NCBI GenBank assembly: GCA_963770645.1
Contig: CAVYQL010000001.1
Coordinates: 62,001-126,000, forward strand
Source of the DNA: Bog-473 sp963770645
Lineage (GTDB): Bacteria; Actinomycetota; Acidimicrobiia; Acidimicrobiales; RAAP-2
DNA: 64,000 bases
Reading direction: 5' to 3'
The stretch's first letter is position 1, and every line of letters starts with the position of its first letter. The notes beneath the pieces were generated by a model. That model was not told the origin of the DNA and did no database searches. It saw only the letters and a program-made list of their open reading frames with translations. This document shows, in pieces, positions 43,925-52,688 of this stretch. Made by a program: the position numbers and the translations under genes.

Positions 43925-44326
43925 TCAGCTCTCGCGACGATGGAAGCGCGAGCGGAACCAGTCGCGCGCCTCGCTGACTGCGCCCTCGATGCTGCTCGAC
44001 GCGCCACCTTCCTTCGGCTCGCCGTCGCGTGACCGGGTCAGGTCGTGCCACCCAGCGCGGCCCATGCGCCGCAGGTTTCGCTCGAACCACACCGCGGAGG
44101 CGAACATGATCACCACACCGACGAAGCCTGCGATGACCGACTTGGAGTAGAAGGCGACGAGGATGACCACGCCCAGCACGAAGGTGACGGCGGCCCACTT
44201 GCAGTACCGGCCCGCGTGGCGGTACACGGTCTCGGAACGGACTCGTTCGGCGAACTCCGGGTCCTGACGGACCAGGGACTCTTCGAGCTCCGCGAGAATT
44301 CGCTGTTCGTGGTCGGAAAGCGGCAC
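43925..44326 (-). CDS. DUF3040 membrane protein
   Basis: A 133-residue protein with the DUF3040 start (PLSDHEQRILAELEESL), two membrane segments separated by a short turn near residues 55-95, and a charged C-terminal tail. The domain is common and almost confined to actinobacteria; its role is unknown. The GTG at 44326 matches the family N-terminus, with GGGGG about 9 nt upstream. Confidence 0.82.
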   Translation of the reverse strand: MPLSDHEQRILAELEESLVRQDPEFAERVRSETVYRHAGRYCKWAAVTFVLGVVILVAFYSKSVIAGFVGVVIMFASAVWFERNLRRMGRAGWHDLTRSRDGEPKEGGASSSIEGAVSEARDWFRSRFHRRES

Positions 44327-44551
44327 TACCAACTGCCCCCTGGGATCTCCACATCCATTTGCGTCCAATGTTTGCACGCCCGACCGGCGCGGACAACGTG
44401 AATGTGATCCTTTACTCCTGCTCGTACGGCGGCCTCCACCGCCGCTCAGCTTAGAGCCGTATCGGCAGAATCGGAGCGCGAGTAACCGAGTTGTAACGGC
44501 CCTGCACTCCTGGCCAGGCAGGCCCGTGCCCCGACCGGGGACCGACCCCGC

Positions 44552-44575
44552 CCCCGGGGGAACGAGCCCCCGGGG
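44552..44575. terminator. GC-rich hairpin downstream of the LapA-like gene
   Basis: CCCCGGGGG (44552-44560) pairs with CCCCCGGGG (44567-44575) over a 6-nt loop, just after the stop of the LapA-like gene. There is no T-run, but the stem is very stable. Confidence 0.55.
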
Positions 44576-44576
44576 C

Positions 44577-44855
44577 CTACGAGTCCTTGTGCTCCTTTGG
44601 CTTTCGCCGCAGGGCCAGGGCTGTGATCAGCGCCCCGAGCAGCCCCGAGATCACGATCACCACGATGAGGGGCGCCTGGCGGTGGAAGACCCAGAAGTCG
44701 ATCTTGACGTCCCGGAAGTTGGCCAGGGCGAACCAGGCGAGCAGGATCACGGCGACACCCACGCCGACGAGCGTGGCTTGGCGCCGCCGGTCCATGCCCT
44801 GGCTGCGCTCGGGCTCCACCGGGTGCGATTCCGAGTGCACCGGTCGCTTCGCCAT
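44577..44855 (-). CDS. LapA-like (DUF1049) membrane protein
   Basis: A 92-residue protein with two membrane segments around a short loop (NFRDVKIDFWVFHRQAPL) and a C-terminal basic tail (ALRRKPKEHKDS). This matches the LapA/DUF1049 family, small inner-membrane proteins linked to LPS assembly in Gram-negatives but of unknown role in actinobacteria. The ATG at 44855 is used; it is divergent from the acyl-CoA synthetase gene. Confidence 0.82.
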   Translation of the reverse strand: MAKRPVHSESHPVEPERSQGMDRRRQATLVGVGVAVILLAWFALANFRDVKIDFWVFHRQAPLIVVIVISGLLGALITALALRRKPKEHKDS

Positions 44856-44958
44856 GACCCCATTGTGCCCGCCGCGGCGTCCCCGACGCGGCAGGGTCGC
44901 CGGCCTGCCTACGCTCCCGCCGCCACCTGCTATGAGAAAGGTCCCAGAAGGAGACCCC

Positions 44959-46521
44959 ATGACCTCGAGCGAAACACTCACCGGCGCCCGCACCATGTGG
45001 GAGCTCGTCGACCGCCGAGCCGCGGCATCGCCCGAGCACCCCATGCTGATCGCGGAGGACGGCGAGACCCTCACCTTCGGTGCATTCCGCGACCGCGCCG
45101 AGCGTGTGGCGGCCGCCCTGCTCGGAATGGGTGTGGCCGAAGGCTCGGTCGTCTCCTGGCAGCTGCCGACGCGCATCGACAGCGTCGTGCTCTCCATCGC
45201 CCTGGCCCGCCTCGGGGCGGTCCAGAATCCGATCATCCACCTCTACCGCGAGCGGGAGGTGGGCTTCGCCTTGCGCCAGACCGGTGCGTCCCTCTTCGTC
45301 ATCCCGGGGACGTGGCGCGGCACGGACTTTGCCGCCCTCGCCGAGCGGGCGCTCGAGGGCGCAGGGCAGCGCCCCACCGTCTTGAACATCGAGGACGGTC
45401 TCCCCGAAGCCGACCCCGACGTCCTGCCCCCGCCGCCTCCGGGGATGAGCGCCGAGGCCGCCCCGATTCGCTGGATCTACTACACGTCGGGCTCGACGGC
45501 CGACCCCAAAGGGGTCCAGCACACGGACCAGACCCTCATCGCAGGGGGATGGGGCCTCGCCCGCGCCCTCGACATGGGCCCCGACGACGTCGGCTCGATC
45601 GCGTTCCCCTTCGCCCACATCGCCGGGCCTGACTACCTGGTGACCATGCTGACCTTTGGGTTCCCGGCCATCCTGGTCCAGGCCTTCTCGGCACCCGACC
45701 TCCTGCCCATCTTCCGCCGCCACGGCGCCACGATGGTGGGCGGGAGCACCGCGTTCTACGTGGCGTACCTCGCCGAGCAGCGCAAGACGCCCGACGAGCC
45801 GATCCTGCCCACCCTGCGCCTGATGTCGGGTGGAGGCGCGGCCAAGCCCCCCGAGATCCACTACGAGGTACGCGACGAGATCGGCGGCCGCGGGGTCGTG
45901 CACGGCTACGGCATGACCGAGGTCCCGATGATCTCCAACGGCTCGCCGCACGACACGGACGAGCAGCTCGCCCATACCGACGGCAAGCCGGTCGAGGGCG
46001 CCGACGTGCGCATCGTCCGCCTCGACGGGAAACCGGCGGCCCCCGGGGAAGAAGGGGAGGTCCGCGTCAAGGGCCCCATGGTCTTCCACGGCTACACCGT
46101 CGCCTCGCTCACGGCCGACGCATTCGACGCGGACGGCTACTTCCGCACGGGCGACCTTGGCCGGCTGCGCGACGACGGGTACCTCACACTGACCGGACGT
46201 CTGAAGGACGTCATCGTGCGCAAAGGGGAGAACATCAGCGCCAAGGAGATCGAAGACCTGCTGTACACCCACCCCAAGGTGATCGAGGTCGCCGTGATCG
46301 GGTTGCCCGATCCCGAGCGAGGCGAGCGTGTGTGCGCCGTGGTGCAGCTTGCGGACGGTACTGATGGCCTCGAACTCGCCGAGGTCGCTGCGTTCTGCCG
46401 TGAGGCCGGATTGATGACCCAGAAGATCCCCGAGCAACTCGAGCTCCGCACCGACTGGCCCCGCGCCGGCACCGGCAAGATCGTCAAGAAGTCGTTGCGC
46501 GACGAGTACACGGCCCCGTGA
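44959..46521 (+). CDS. AMP-binding acyl-CoA synthetase
   Basis: A 520-residue ANL-superfamily ligase. The P-loop-like motif is YYTSGSTADPKGVQHT. GYGMTEVPM, YFRTGDLGRL and GRLKDVIVRKGENISAKEIE follow, and the catalytic Lys sits in GTGKIVKKSL near the C-terminus. It activates a carboxylic acid as acyl-AMP and then acyl-CoA. The pattern is near cyclohexanecarboxylate-CoA and medium-chain ligases, but the substrate is unproven. GAAGGAG precedes the ATG. The stop overlaps the next gene by GTGA. Confidence 0.92.
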   Translation: MTSSETLTGARTMWELVDRRAAASPEHPMLIAEDGETLTFGAFRDRAERVAAALLGMGVAEGSVVSWQLPTRIDSVVLSIALARLGAVQNPIIHLYREREVGFALRQTGASLFVIPGTWRGTDFAALAERALEGAGQRPTVLNIEDGLPEADPDVLPPPPPGMSAEAAPIRWIYYTSGSTADPKGVQHTDQTLIAGGWGLARALDMGPDDVGSIAFPFAHIAGPDYLVTMLTFGFPAILVQAFSAPDLLPIFRRHGATMVGGSTAFYVAYLAEQRKTPDEPILPTLRLMSGGGAAKPPEIHYEVRDEIGGRGVVHGYGMTEVPMISNGSPHDTDEQLAHTDGKPVEGADVRIVRLDGKPAAPGEEGEVRVKGPMVFHGYTVASLTADAFDADGYFRTGDLGRLRDDGYLTLTGRLKDVIVRKGENISAKEIEDLLYTHPKVIEVAVIGLPDPERGERVCAVVQLADGTDGLELAEVAAFCREAGLMTQKIPEQLELRTDWPRAGTGKIVKKSLRDEYTAP

Positions 46522-47174
46522 GCAACGCCGCACCACGCCGGGCCGCCGGCCCGGCGCTCCCCGAGCCCCTCGAGCCTCTCGGGCCGCTCGGGCCGCTCGG
46601 GCCGCTTGGGCCGCTTGGGCCGCTTGGGCCGCTTGGGCCGCTTGGGCCGCTTGGGTCGCTTGGGCCGCGGCTCTACCGTGTCGTCTTCGTCTGCACCGGG
46701 AACATCTGCCGCTCCCCCATCGCTGAGGTGATCACGCGCGCACTCGCCTCGTCGACCATGCTCGGAGACGGCACCACCCTGGCCGAGCACCTCGACGTCC
46801 GCAGCGCGGGCACCGGGCCATGGCACGAGGGTCAGCCGATGCACGACGGCGCGGCCGCCACGCTGGCTCGATCCGGCTACCCGCGTCACACGCACGTAGC
46901 CCACCAGTTCTCGCCGTCGGAGCTGGCGCAGATCGATCTGCTCGTCGCCCTCGACCGGCGGCACCAACAGACCTTGCGTGGCCTCGGCGCCGATCCCAGC
47001 CGCCTCGTACTGCTGCGCTCCTTCGACCCCGCGTCGGGTGCGGCAGCCGATGTGCCCGATCCCTACTACGGCGACGACGGCGTCTTCGACGAGTGCCGCG
47101 ACATGATCGCTGCCGCCTGCGCCGGCCTGGTCGCCGCGCTGGCGGCGCACTCGGACACCAGCGGGGTCACCTGA
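46518..47174 (+). CDS. Low-molecular-weight phosphatase with N-terminal Gly-Pro-Leu repeats
   Basis: A 218-residue protein. Residues 58-215 are an LMW protein-tyrosine phosphatase/arsenate reductase-like fold: CTGNICRSP with the catalytic Cys at residue 59, and the general-acid loop DPYYGDD. The first 50 residues are unusual, with about ten Pro-Leu-Gly triplets from a 9-bp repeat, giving a collagen-like Gly-X-Y register. No signal peptide is seen, so the repeat is probably cytoplasmic. The GTG at 46518 overlaps the synthetase stop; a start inside or after the repeat cannot be ruled out. Confidence 0.85.
   Translation: MSNAAPRRAAGPALPEPLEPLGPLGPLGPLGPLGPLGPLGPLGPLGSLGPRLYRVVFVCTGNICRSPIAEVITRALASSTMLGDGTTLAEHLDVRSAGTGPWHEGQPMHDGAAATLARSGYPRHTHVAHQFSPSELAQIDLLVALDRRHQQTLRGLGADPSRLVLLRSFDPASGAAADVPDPYYGDDGVFDECRDMIAAACAGLVAALAAHSDTSGVT
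46581..46670. repeat. 9-bp minisatellite, about ten copies
   Basis: GGGCCGCTC (2 copies) then GGGCCGCTT (6 copies), with two degenerate copies at the end. It encodes the Pro-Leu-Gly repeats of the phosphatase and should be prone to length change in steps of three residues. Confidence 0.9.
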
Positions 47175-47293
47175 CCCGAGCCCCTGCCGCGCGCGCCTTG
47201 GGCTGCCAGAGATCCGGTGCGAGCCGCGCGAACGTGCTGGTCAGCCAGCCACTCCCCCGGGGTCCGCGGGGGGGCGTGTGACATAGTGCCCCC

Positions 47294-48694
47294 GTGGTTT
47301 CCCGCAGGGTCAGGCGCCGGCGCACCCAATTCGCGGTCGGAGGGACGGTGGTCTTCGTCCTGCTCGTCTACGTCGCCTTCTTCGCGGGTAGTTCGGGCAA
47401 GGCGCCGCCGTCCGCCCCGGCACCGCACCACGCCGCCGCGGTCGCGCAGCACTTTCCGAAGCACTCACCGCTCAATCCCGACTGGAAAGGCAACGGTCGG
47501 ACCGTGACGCTCGGCTTCGGCGGGGACGTGCACTTCGCTGGCGCCGTGGGTGAGAACCTGACCAAGGATCCCTCGACTGCGCTCGGCACCACGATTCCGC
47601 AGCTTTTCTCGGGGACGCAGCTGCGCATGGTGAACCTCGAGACCGCTGTCACCGACGGCACCTGTCCCGAGCCGCAGGACAAGCAGTACATCTTCGACGC
47701 GCCCGTGTCCGCCATCACTGCCCTCAAGAGCGCGACCATCACGCTCGCGACCGAGGCGAATGACCACGGGATGGACTGCGGAGCCGAAGGGCTCTCGCAG
47801 AACCTCTCCATCGCGTCGCAGGATCGGTACCCGATCATCGGCATCGGGAACAACGCGGCGCAGGCGTTCACCCCCTACCGCGTCACCATCGACGGCCAGC
47901 GCATCGCCATCATCGCCGCAACACAGGTGATTGCCGACAACCTCATCAGCACGTGGACGGCCACGAACACTCAGCCCGGTGTGGCCTCGGCCATCGACCC
48001 GACCGAGCTCGTGCGCGAGGTCCAGCAGGTGCGCCGGACCGCTGACACGGTGATCGTCTATGTGCACTGGGGCACCGAGACCCAGGCCTGCCCGAATCCT
48101 CAACAAGAGCCCCTGGCCCAGCAGCTGGTCAAGGCCGGCGCGGACATCGTGATCGGGTCCAATGCGCACGTGCTCCTCGGAGGTGGCTATCTGGGCAGCG
48201 CGTACGTGGACTACGGGCTCGGGAACTTCGCCTTCTACGACGACACGGCGCCTGAGACCGACAGCGGTTCGCTGATCATCACCGCGGAGGGCCGTCACGT
48301 CACCGGCGCCGTCTGGCGTCCGGCCAACATCCTCGACGGCCTGCCCCAGCCCCTGAGTGGCTCGGCGGCGGCGACGGCGCTGCAGAGCTGGAACGCGGCC
48401 CGGGGCTGCACCAACCTGAGCGTCGGCCCTGCCACCAGCCTCGCCACCGTGCACGCTGAGACGGTGCCGTTCGTGGCGCCGCCCGCCACGACCACGACGA
48501 CGACCGCGCCGGCGACCACGACGACGGGCGCGCCGGGTGCGACGGGTGCGACCGGCGCCGGCGCCACGAGCACGACGTCAATCGCCGCGTCCACGACGAG
48601 CACGTCGGGACGTGGGAACGGGCGCAGCACGACCACAACGACCACCCGGGTGCCCGCGTCCACGACCACTTCTCCCACCGACAACGCCGGCTAG
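47294..48694 (+). CDS. CapA-family protein (PGA_cap metallophosphoesterase-like), secreted
   Basis: A 466-residue protein with one N-terminal membrane anchor or signal (residues 13-33), then a CapA domain. GFGGDVHFAG carries the first metal-binding residues, MVNLETAVTD and ATEANDHGMD follow, and IVYVHWGTE and GSNAHVLLGG carry the late His residues. CapA proteins take part in poly-gamma-glutamate or related surface polymer export; enzymatic roles are still debated. The C-terminal 80 residues are Thr/Ser-rich, a likely glycosylated or wall-spanning tail. The GTG at 47294 is used. Confidence 0.88.
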   Translation: MVSRRVRRRRTQFAVGGTVVFVLLVYVAFFAGSSGKAPPSAPAPHHAAAVAQHFPKHSPLNPDWKGNGRTVTLGFGGDVHFAGAVGENLTKDPSTALGTTIPQLFSGTQLRMVNLETAVTDGTCPEPQDKQYIFDAPVSAITALKSATITLATEANDHGMDCGAEGLSQNLSIASQDRYPIIGIGNNAAQAFTPYRVTIDGQRIAIIAATQVIADNLISTWTATNTQPGVASAIDPTELVREVQQVRRTADTVIVYVHWGTETQACPNPQQEPLAQQLVKAGADIVIGSNAHVLLGGGYLGSAYVDYGLGNFAFYDDTAPETDSGSLIITAEGRHVTGAVWRPANILDGLPQPLSGSAAATALQSWNAARGCTNLSVGPATSLATVHAETVPFVAPPATTTTTTAPATTTTGAPGATGATGAGATSTTSIAASTTSTSGRGNGRSTTTTTTRVPASTTTSPTDNAG

Positions 48695-48714
48695 GGAAGA
48701 GCGTGACGCCGGCT

Positions 48715-48729
48715 CCCTGAGCCTCAGGG
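48715..48729. terminator. Hairpin between convergent capA-like and DUF2254 genes
   Basis: CCCTGA and TCAGGG pair over a GCC loop, overlapping the DUF2254 stop. It is short but well placed for a bidirectional terminator. Confidence 0.45.
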
Positions 48730-50148
48730 CAGTTCTATCTTGGACCAGGTGTGGGGCTTTTCCTCGAAGGCTTCCTCATCGGGTAGGCGCTCGTAGCGGA
48801 ACCGGATCTCCTCCAGGTCGTTGGGCTCGCTGACCGACTGCTCGGACAACCGAAGGACCATGTCCGCCTGGCGCCGCAGCACGGCTCGCTGATCGGCCGA
48901 CGTGGTGTCGAGCATGATCGATCCCAGGGAGTCGATCAGCCGGATCAGGACCGCCGGCATGCCTCGGGCCGACTGTCGAATCTTGTCGAAGGCGCGGTTG
49001 ACCATCCGGGCATAGGACGGATCCGACTCGATCAGACGGACGTTCCCCGCGGCGTCCCGGTACACCCCCTCGTCGAGCACCCGGCCCGACACCCGGCCGA
49101 GGCCGGCGGACAACCAATCGATGCACGTGAGGGCGGTGAAGGTGTCGTTGACCGCTGCGGACAGCGCGCGGATGGCGATCTCAACGAGCTGATCGATGGC
49201 GAAGACGGGGTCTTGCACGAGCGTGCGGTGGGGCCCGGTGACGTGGGCCTTGGACAGGGCGCGGGCGACTTCGCCCGCTGCTCCGCGCGGCCAGACGATG
49301 GCCAGAGTGCGGCCGTTGGCGAGGTAGTGGCCCGGGCGGTGCTCCAACCGGATCACCGAGTCGGTCCTCGTGGCGATGCTGATCAGCTGCGAGTAGCCGA
49401 CGTACTGGATGTAGCCACTGACCTGTGAGGGTACCGCTGCCCCGCGCTCCTCGAGCAACGCGAGGAGCTCCGGAACCGACTTCCCGGCCTGGAGCCGCGG
49501 CCCCGGCTCCTCGCCGGACCCCACCTGGTCCGGGAACTCGGCATCGATGGAACGCATCAGGTCGTCGGCGATCCCCGCGATCACCTCGGGCAGTTGGATC
49601 GACTTCGCGATGTGGTGAATGAAGTAGATCAGCACAGCGAGGTCGACCATCAACAACGCCTCGGCGACCGATGTGGACAGGTACGGCACGAAGGCATGGC
49701 TCACGCTGCCGATCGACACCAGCGCGAGGACCGAGTAGACGAAGGTCCCGACGAAGACACCGAGGGTGACCTGGTTGCCGATGTCGCGGACGAAGTTCCG
49801 CATCATGCGGGGCCCGAACTGCTGCGAGGCCAGGGTCAGGGCCAAGATTGTGATGGAGAAGACCACGCCCACGACGGTGATGACGGCGGCCGCGATGGCG
49901 ATGAGGACCTGGCGCTCGGCATCGGACGAACCCGTACGGATCCAGCTCGGCAGAGAGATGTGACCGTGGTACGCGGCGACGTCGATCTCGAACGTGACGA
50001 AGAACAGCAGCACCGAGACCAAGATCAAGATGACGGGGACGACCCACAGCGTCGTCCGGAGCTCCTCCCAGCGCCAGCTCGGAAGCTGGCGTCGATCCTT
50101 ACCGACGCGCGCCGGCTCTGGGCCGACGACCTCGTCGATGTCGCTCAT
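48724..50148 (-). CDS. DUF2254 membrane protein
   Basis: A 474-residue protein with four membrane segments in its first half (for example VVPVILILVSVLLFFVTFEI and VITVVGVVFSITILALTLA). It contains the family's SQQFGPRMMRNFVRD block. The second half is cytoplasmic and contains the conserved DPVFAIDQLVEIAIRALS and AVNDTFTALTCIDWL. DUF2254 proteins are widespread; function unknown. The ATG at 50148 gives MSDIDEV. Confidence 0.87.
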   Translation of the reverse strand: MSDIDEVVGPEPARVGKDRRQLPSWRWEELRTTLWVVPVILILVSVLLFFVTFEIDVAAYHGHISLPSWIRTGSSDAERQVLIAIAAAVITVVGVVFSITILALTLASQQFGPRMMRNFVRDIGNQVTLGVFVGTFVYSVLALVSIGSVSHAFVPYLSTSVAEALLMVDLAVLIYFIHHIAKSIQLPEVIAGIADDLMRSIDAEFPDQVGSGEEPGPRLQAGKSVPELLALLEERGAAVPSQVSGYIQYVGYSQLISIATRTDSVIRLEHRPGHYLANGRTLAIVWPRGAAGEVARALSKAHVTGPHRTLVQDPVFAIDQLVEIAIRALSAAVNDTFTALTCIDWLSAGLGRVSGRVLDEGVYRDAAGNVRLIESDPSYARMVNRAFDKIRQSARGMPAVLIRLIDSLGSIMLDTTSADQRAVLRRQADMVLRLSEQSVSEPNDLEEIRFRYERLPDEEAFEEKPHTWSKIELP

Positions 50149-50331
50149 GACGGCGCGTCGGATCCCGCGGGACGACGGCACGCGGCGGCGCCTGCGGAAC
50201 GGCTCGAAATGGTGGCGTGGGTCATGGCGGAGGGATCAGCGGGGGTATCACTCGTCGCCGACCAGTCTTCCCGGCACACCGCTCAAAGATCGCTCTCATT
50301 TTAGTCGTCGCCCGCAAGGCGCCGAACCGAT

Positions 50332-51633
50332 TCACGACGCGAAGAATCGGGGCAGATGGCTCTTGTTCGCGGCGAGGAGCTCGTCCGCCAGCTCGGCTGC
50401 GAGTGGGTACTGACCAACCAACGGGTTGGCCAGCAGCGCACGCACCACGTCGTCCCGGCTCCCCGAGCACGCCGCACGCACGGCCAGTCGCTCGTAGGCC
50501 TTGGCGTGCTGGATGAGGCCGAGCATCTCGGATGGGAGCTCGCGTTGGGGCAGCGGATGGGCGCCCTCCGCGTCGACGACGGCCGTCGTCTCCACGACCG
50601 AGTCGTCGGGCAAGCCGGGCACGGCGCCGTCGTTGCGCATGTCGACCACCTGCACGTCGCCGGTGCCGGCGTGGAGCGAGGCCATGAGCCGCACCGCAGC
50701 CAGCGAGTAGTACGCACCGCCGCGGTACGACAGCTTCGCCGGCTTGGAGACCAGCGCCGGATCGCGATACTCCTCGAGCAGCGTGGTCTCGAGCTCCGCC
50801 ACCACGTCTGCCCGCGAGCGGTAGCCGGGCGCCGACTGCTGGGCCACTTCGGCGTCGTGCCCGTAGTAGTAGTGCACGTAGTACGAGGGCAGCGCGTGCT
50901 GCAGGCGGAGGACGTCGAGCGACACGCCGCTCTCGAGTTCCACCTCCGGGCCGAAGCGATCGAAGAGCTCGTCGAGGCGGTCGGGGCCCGCACCGTCGGC
51001 TCGACCCGCTCCGCCGGTGCGGGCCGAGCGGATCCAGGTCAGGTGGTTGAGTCCGACGTGCTCGACGGCGACCTCGTCGGGGTCGACGCCGAGATAGTGC
51101 CCGATGCGACGTTGGGCCCAGATGGCCACGTTGCACAGGCCGACGGCCCGGTGCCCCTCGTCGAGCAGGGCCTGGGTCACGATCCCCACCGGGTTGGTGA
51201 AGTCGACCAACCAGGCTCCCGGGTTGGCGCGGGCCGCCATCTCTTCGGCCAGCCCGAGCACGACAGGCACCGTGCGCAGTGCCTTGGCCAAGCCACCGGC
51301 GCCCACGGTCTCCTGCCCGAGGCAGCCGTACCCGACGGGCAGGGTCTCGTCGACATGCCGCGCCGCCTGGCCGCCGATGCGCAGCTGCACGACGACGAAG
51401 TCAGCGCCTTCGAGCGCGGCGTGGGGATCCGCGGTCGTTGCGAACGTGCCGCCCCATCCGCGTGCACGGAGGATGCGCTCGGACAATCCACCCACGACCT
51501 CGCGGCGCATCTCACTCGGGTCCAACAGGACGAGATCGTCGACGACGATGCGATCCTCCAGATCGCACAGACCGTCGACCAGTTCGGGAGTGTACGTACT
51601 TCCACCGCCGACCACGGCCACCTTTGTCCCCAC
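50332..51633 (-). CDS. Glycoside hydrolase family 4 (6-phospho-beta-glucosidase type)
   Basis: About 433 residues of a GH4 enzyme, which cleaves glycosides by an NAD-dependent redox mechanism. The dinucleotide fold is VAVVGGGSTYTPELVDGL. VVVQLRIGGQAARHVDE and QETVGAGGLAKALR follow. The metal site is in FTNPVGIVTQA, GLCNVAIW (Cys) and GLNHLTW (His). Family members act on phosphorylated sugars. The GTG at 51633 fits a leaderless start; the TTG at 51642 is possible. It is divergent from an amino-sugar kinase, suggesting joint use of a glycoside such as a murein or chitin fragment. Confidence 0.9.
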   Translation of the reverse strand: MGTKVAVVGGGSTYTPELVDGLCDLEDRIVVDDLVLLDPSEMRREVVGGLSERILRARGWGGTFATTADPHAALEGADFVVVQLRIGGQAARHVDETLPVGYGCLGQETVGAGGLAKALRTVPVVLGLAEEMAARANPGAWLVDFTNPVGIVTQALLDEGHRAVGLCNVAIWAQRRIGHYLGVDPDEVAVEHVGLNHLTWIRSARTGGAGRADGAGPDRLDELFDRFGPEVELESGVSLDVLRLQHALPSYYVHYYYGHDAEVAQQSAPGYRSRADVVAELETTLLEEYRDPALVSKPAKLSYRGGAYYSLAAVRLMASLHAGTGDVQVVDMRNDGAVPGLPDDSVVETTAVVDAEGAHPLPQRELPSEMLGLIQHAKAYERLAVRAACSGSRDDVVRALLANPLVGQYPLAAELADELLAANKSHLPRFFAS

Positions 51634-51640
51634 GCAGCGC

Positions 51641-51650
51641 AACGTAACAT
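51641..51650. promoter_or_regulatory. Overlapping divergent -10 elements
   Basis: The 10-bp sequence AACGTAACAT contains TAACAT on the plus strand, ending 6 nt before the kinase GTG, and TACGTT on the minus strand, ending 7 nt before the GH4 GTG. Both fit TAnnnT. The spacing predicts transcription starting at or next to each GTG, i.e. leaderless messages from a bidirectional promoter. Confidence 0.5.
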
Positions 51651-51656
51651 CCGTGC

Positions 51657-52688
51657 GTGCCCGACCCCGCTCCCCACGCGCCGGCCGTGCTCGCGTTCGA
51701 CGGGGGCAGCACGAAGACAGACGTCGTCGTGGTGTCGCGGGAGGGCGCGTTGCTCGGGCGCGTACGAGTTGGCCCGAGCAACCATCAGTTGGTCGGGCTC
51801 AGCGCGATGGTCGAGACGCTCGGCGAGGCGGTCGCAGCCGTGGCCGCACAGGTCGGGCTCCCCGTGCCGGGCCCGGGTCTGCCACTCTGCGGTACCGGCG
51901 TGTACTGCCTGGCCGGCATCGACCTGCCCGTTGACGAGGAAACGCTGGCGCCTGCCCTGGCCGCGACCGGCTGGACCGACGTGGTGGTGCTGCGCAACGA
52001 CACCTTCGCCGTGTCGCGCGCCGGGACATCGGCCCCCTGGGGCATCGGTGTCGTGTGCGGCACCGGGGTGAACTGCGCCGCCGTCGGGCCCGACGGGCGC
52101 ACCGTGCGCTTCCCCGCGCTGGCCGAGCTCTCGGGCGACTTCGCGCCCGGGGGTGCCTGGCTCGGGGTGCGCGCGCTCGGCCTCGCCTTGCGCGCGGGCG
52201 ACGGACGCGGCGCGCCGACGTCGCTGCGCGAACTGGTGCCCGCGCACCTCGGGGTGCCCGACGCCGAGGCCGCGCTCACCGGCGTCTATACCGGCGCCAT
52301 CTCCTACAACCGCCTCTTCGAGCTGGCCCGCGTGCTCCTCGACGCGGCAGCGGACGGTGATGGCGAGGCACGCCGGACGGCCGACGTCCTCGCGGACGAG
52401 GTGGTCGCCTTCGTGCGTGCCGCCGTCGTGCGGTTGGACCTCCAGGACGAACCCGTCGAGGTGGTCCTCGGCGGCGGCATCTTCGACACCACGGACGCCG
52501 CATTCCACGACCGCGTCGCCGCCGGCATCGGTGCGGTCGCGCCACGTGCTGCCCTTGTCCGCCTCGACGCACCGCCCGTGCTCGGGGCCGCCCTTCTCGG
52601 GCTCGACGCGATCGGGGCCCCGCCCCAAGCACTCGAGTCCCTGCGGGCCGCTCTGACGGCGACCCCGGACGAGTCCGAGGAGTCCTAG
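51657..52688 (+). CDS. N-acetylglucosamine kinase-like (BadF/BadG/BcrA/BcrD ATPase)
   Basis: A 343-residue ASKHA-fold kinase. The phosphate-1 motif is LAFDGGSTKTDVVVV. RNDTFAV supplies the middle Asp region, VVCGTGVNCAAVG the phosphate-2 loop, and VVLGGGIFDTTDAAF the adenosine motif. This is the pattern of N-acetylglucosamine kinases. With the divergent GH4 enzyme it may recycle cell-wall amino sugars. Its stop shares the palindromic CTAG with the convergent MFS gene's stop. Confidence 0.85.
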   Translation: MPDPAPHAPAVLAFDGGSTKTDVVVVSREGALLGRVRVGPSNHQLVGLSAMVETLGEAVAAVAAQVGLPVPGPGLPLCGTGVYCLAGIDLPVDEETLAPALAATGWTDVVVLRNDTFAVSRAGTSAPWGIGVVCGTGVNCAAVGPDGRTVRFPALAELSGDFAPGGAWLGVRALGLALRAGDGRGAPTSLRELVPAHLGVPDAEAALTGVYTGAISYNRLFELARVLLDAAADGDGEARRTADVLADEVVAFVRAAVVRLDLQDEPVEVVLGGGIFDTTDAAFHDRVAAGIGAVAPRAALVRLDAPPVLGAALLGLDAIGAPPQALESLRAALTATPDESEES

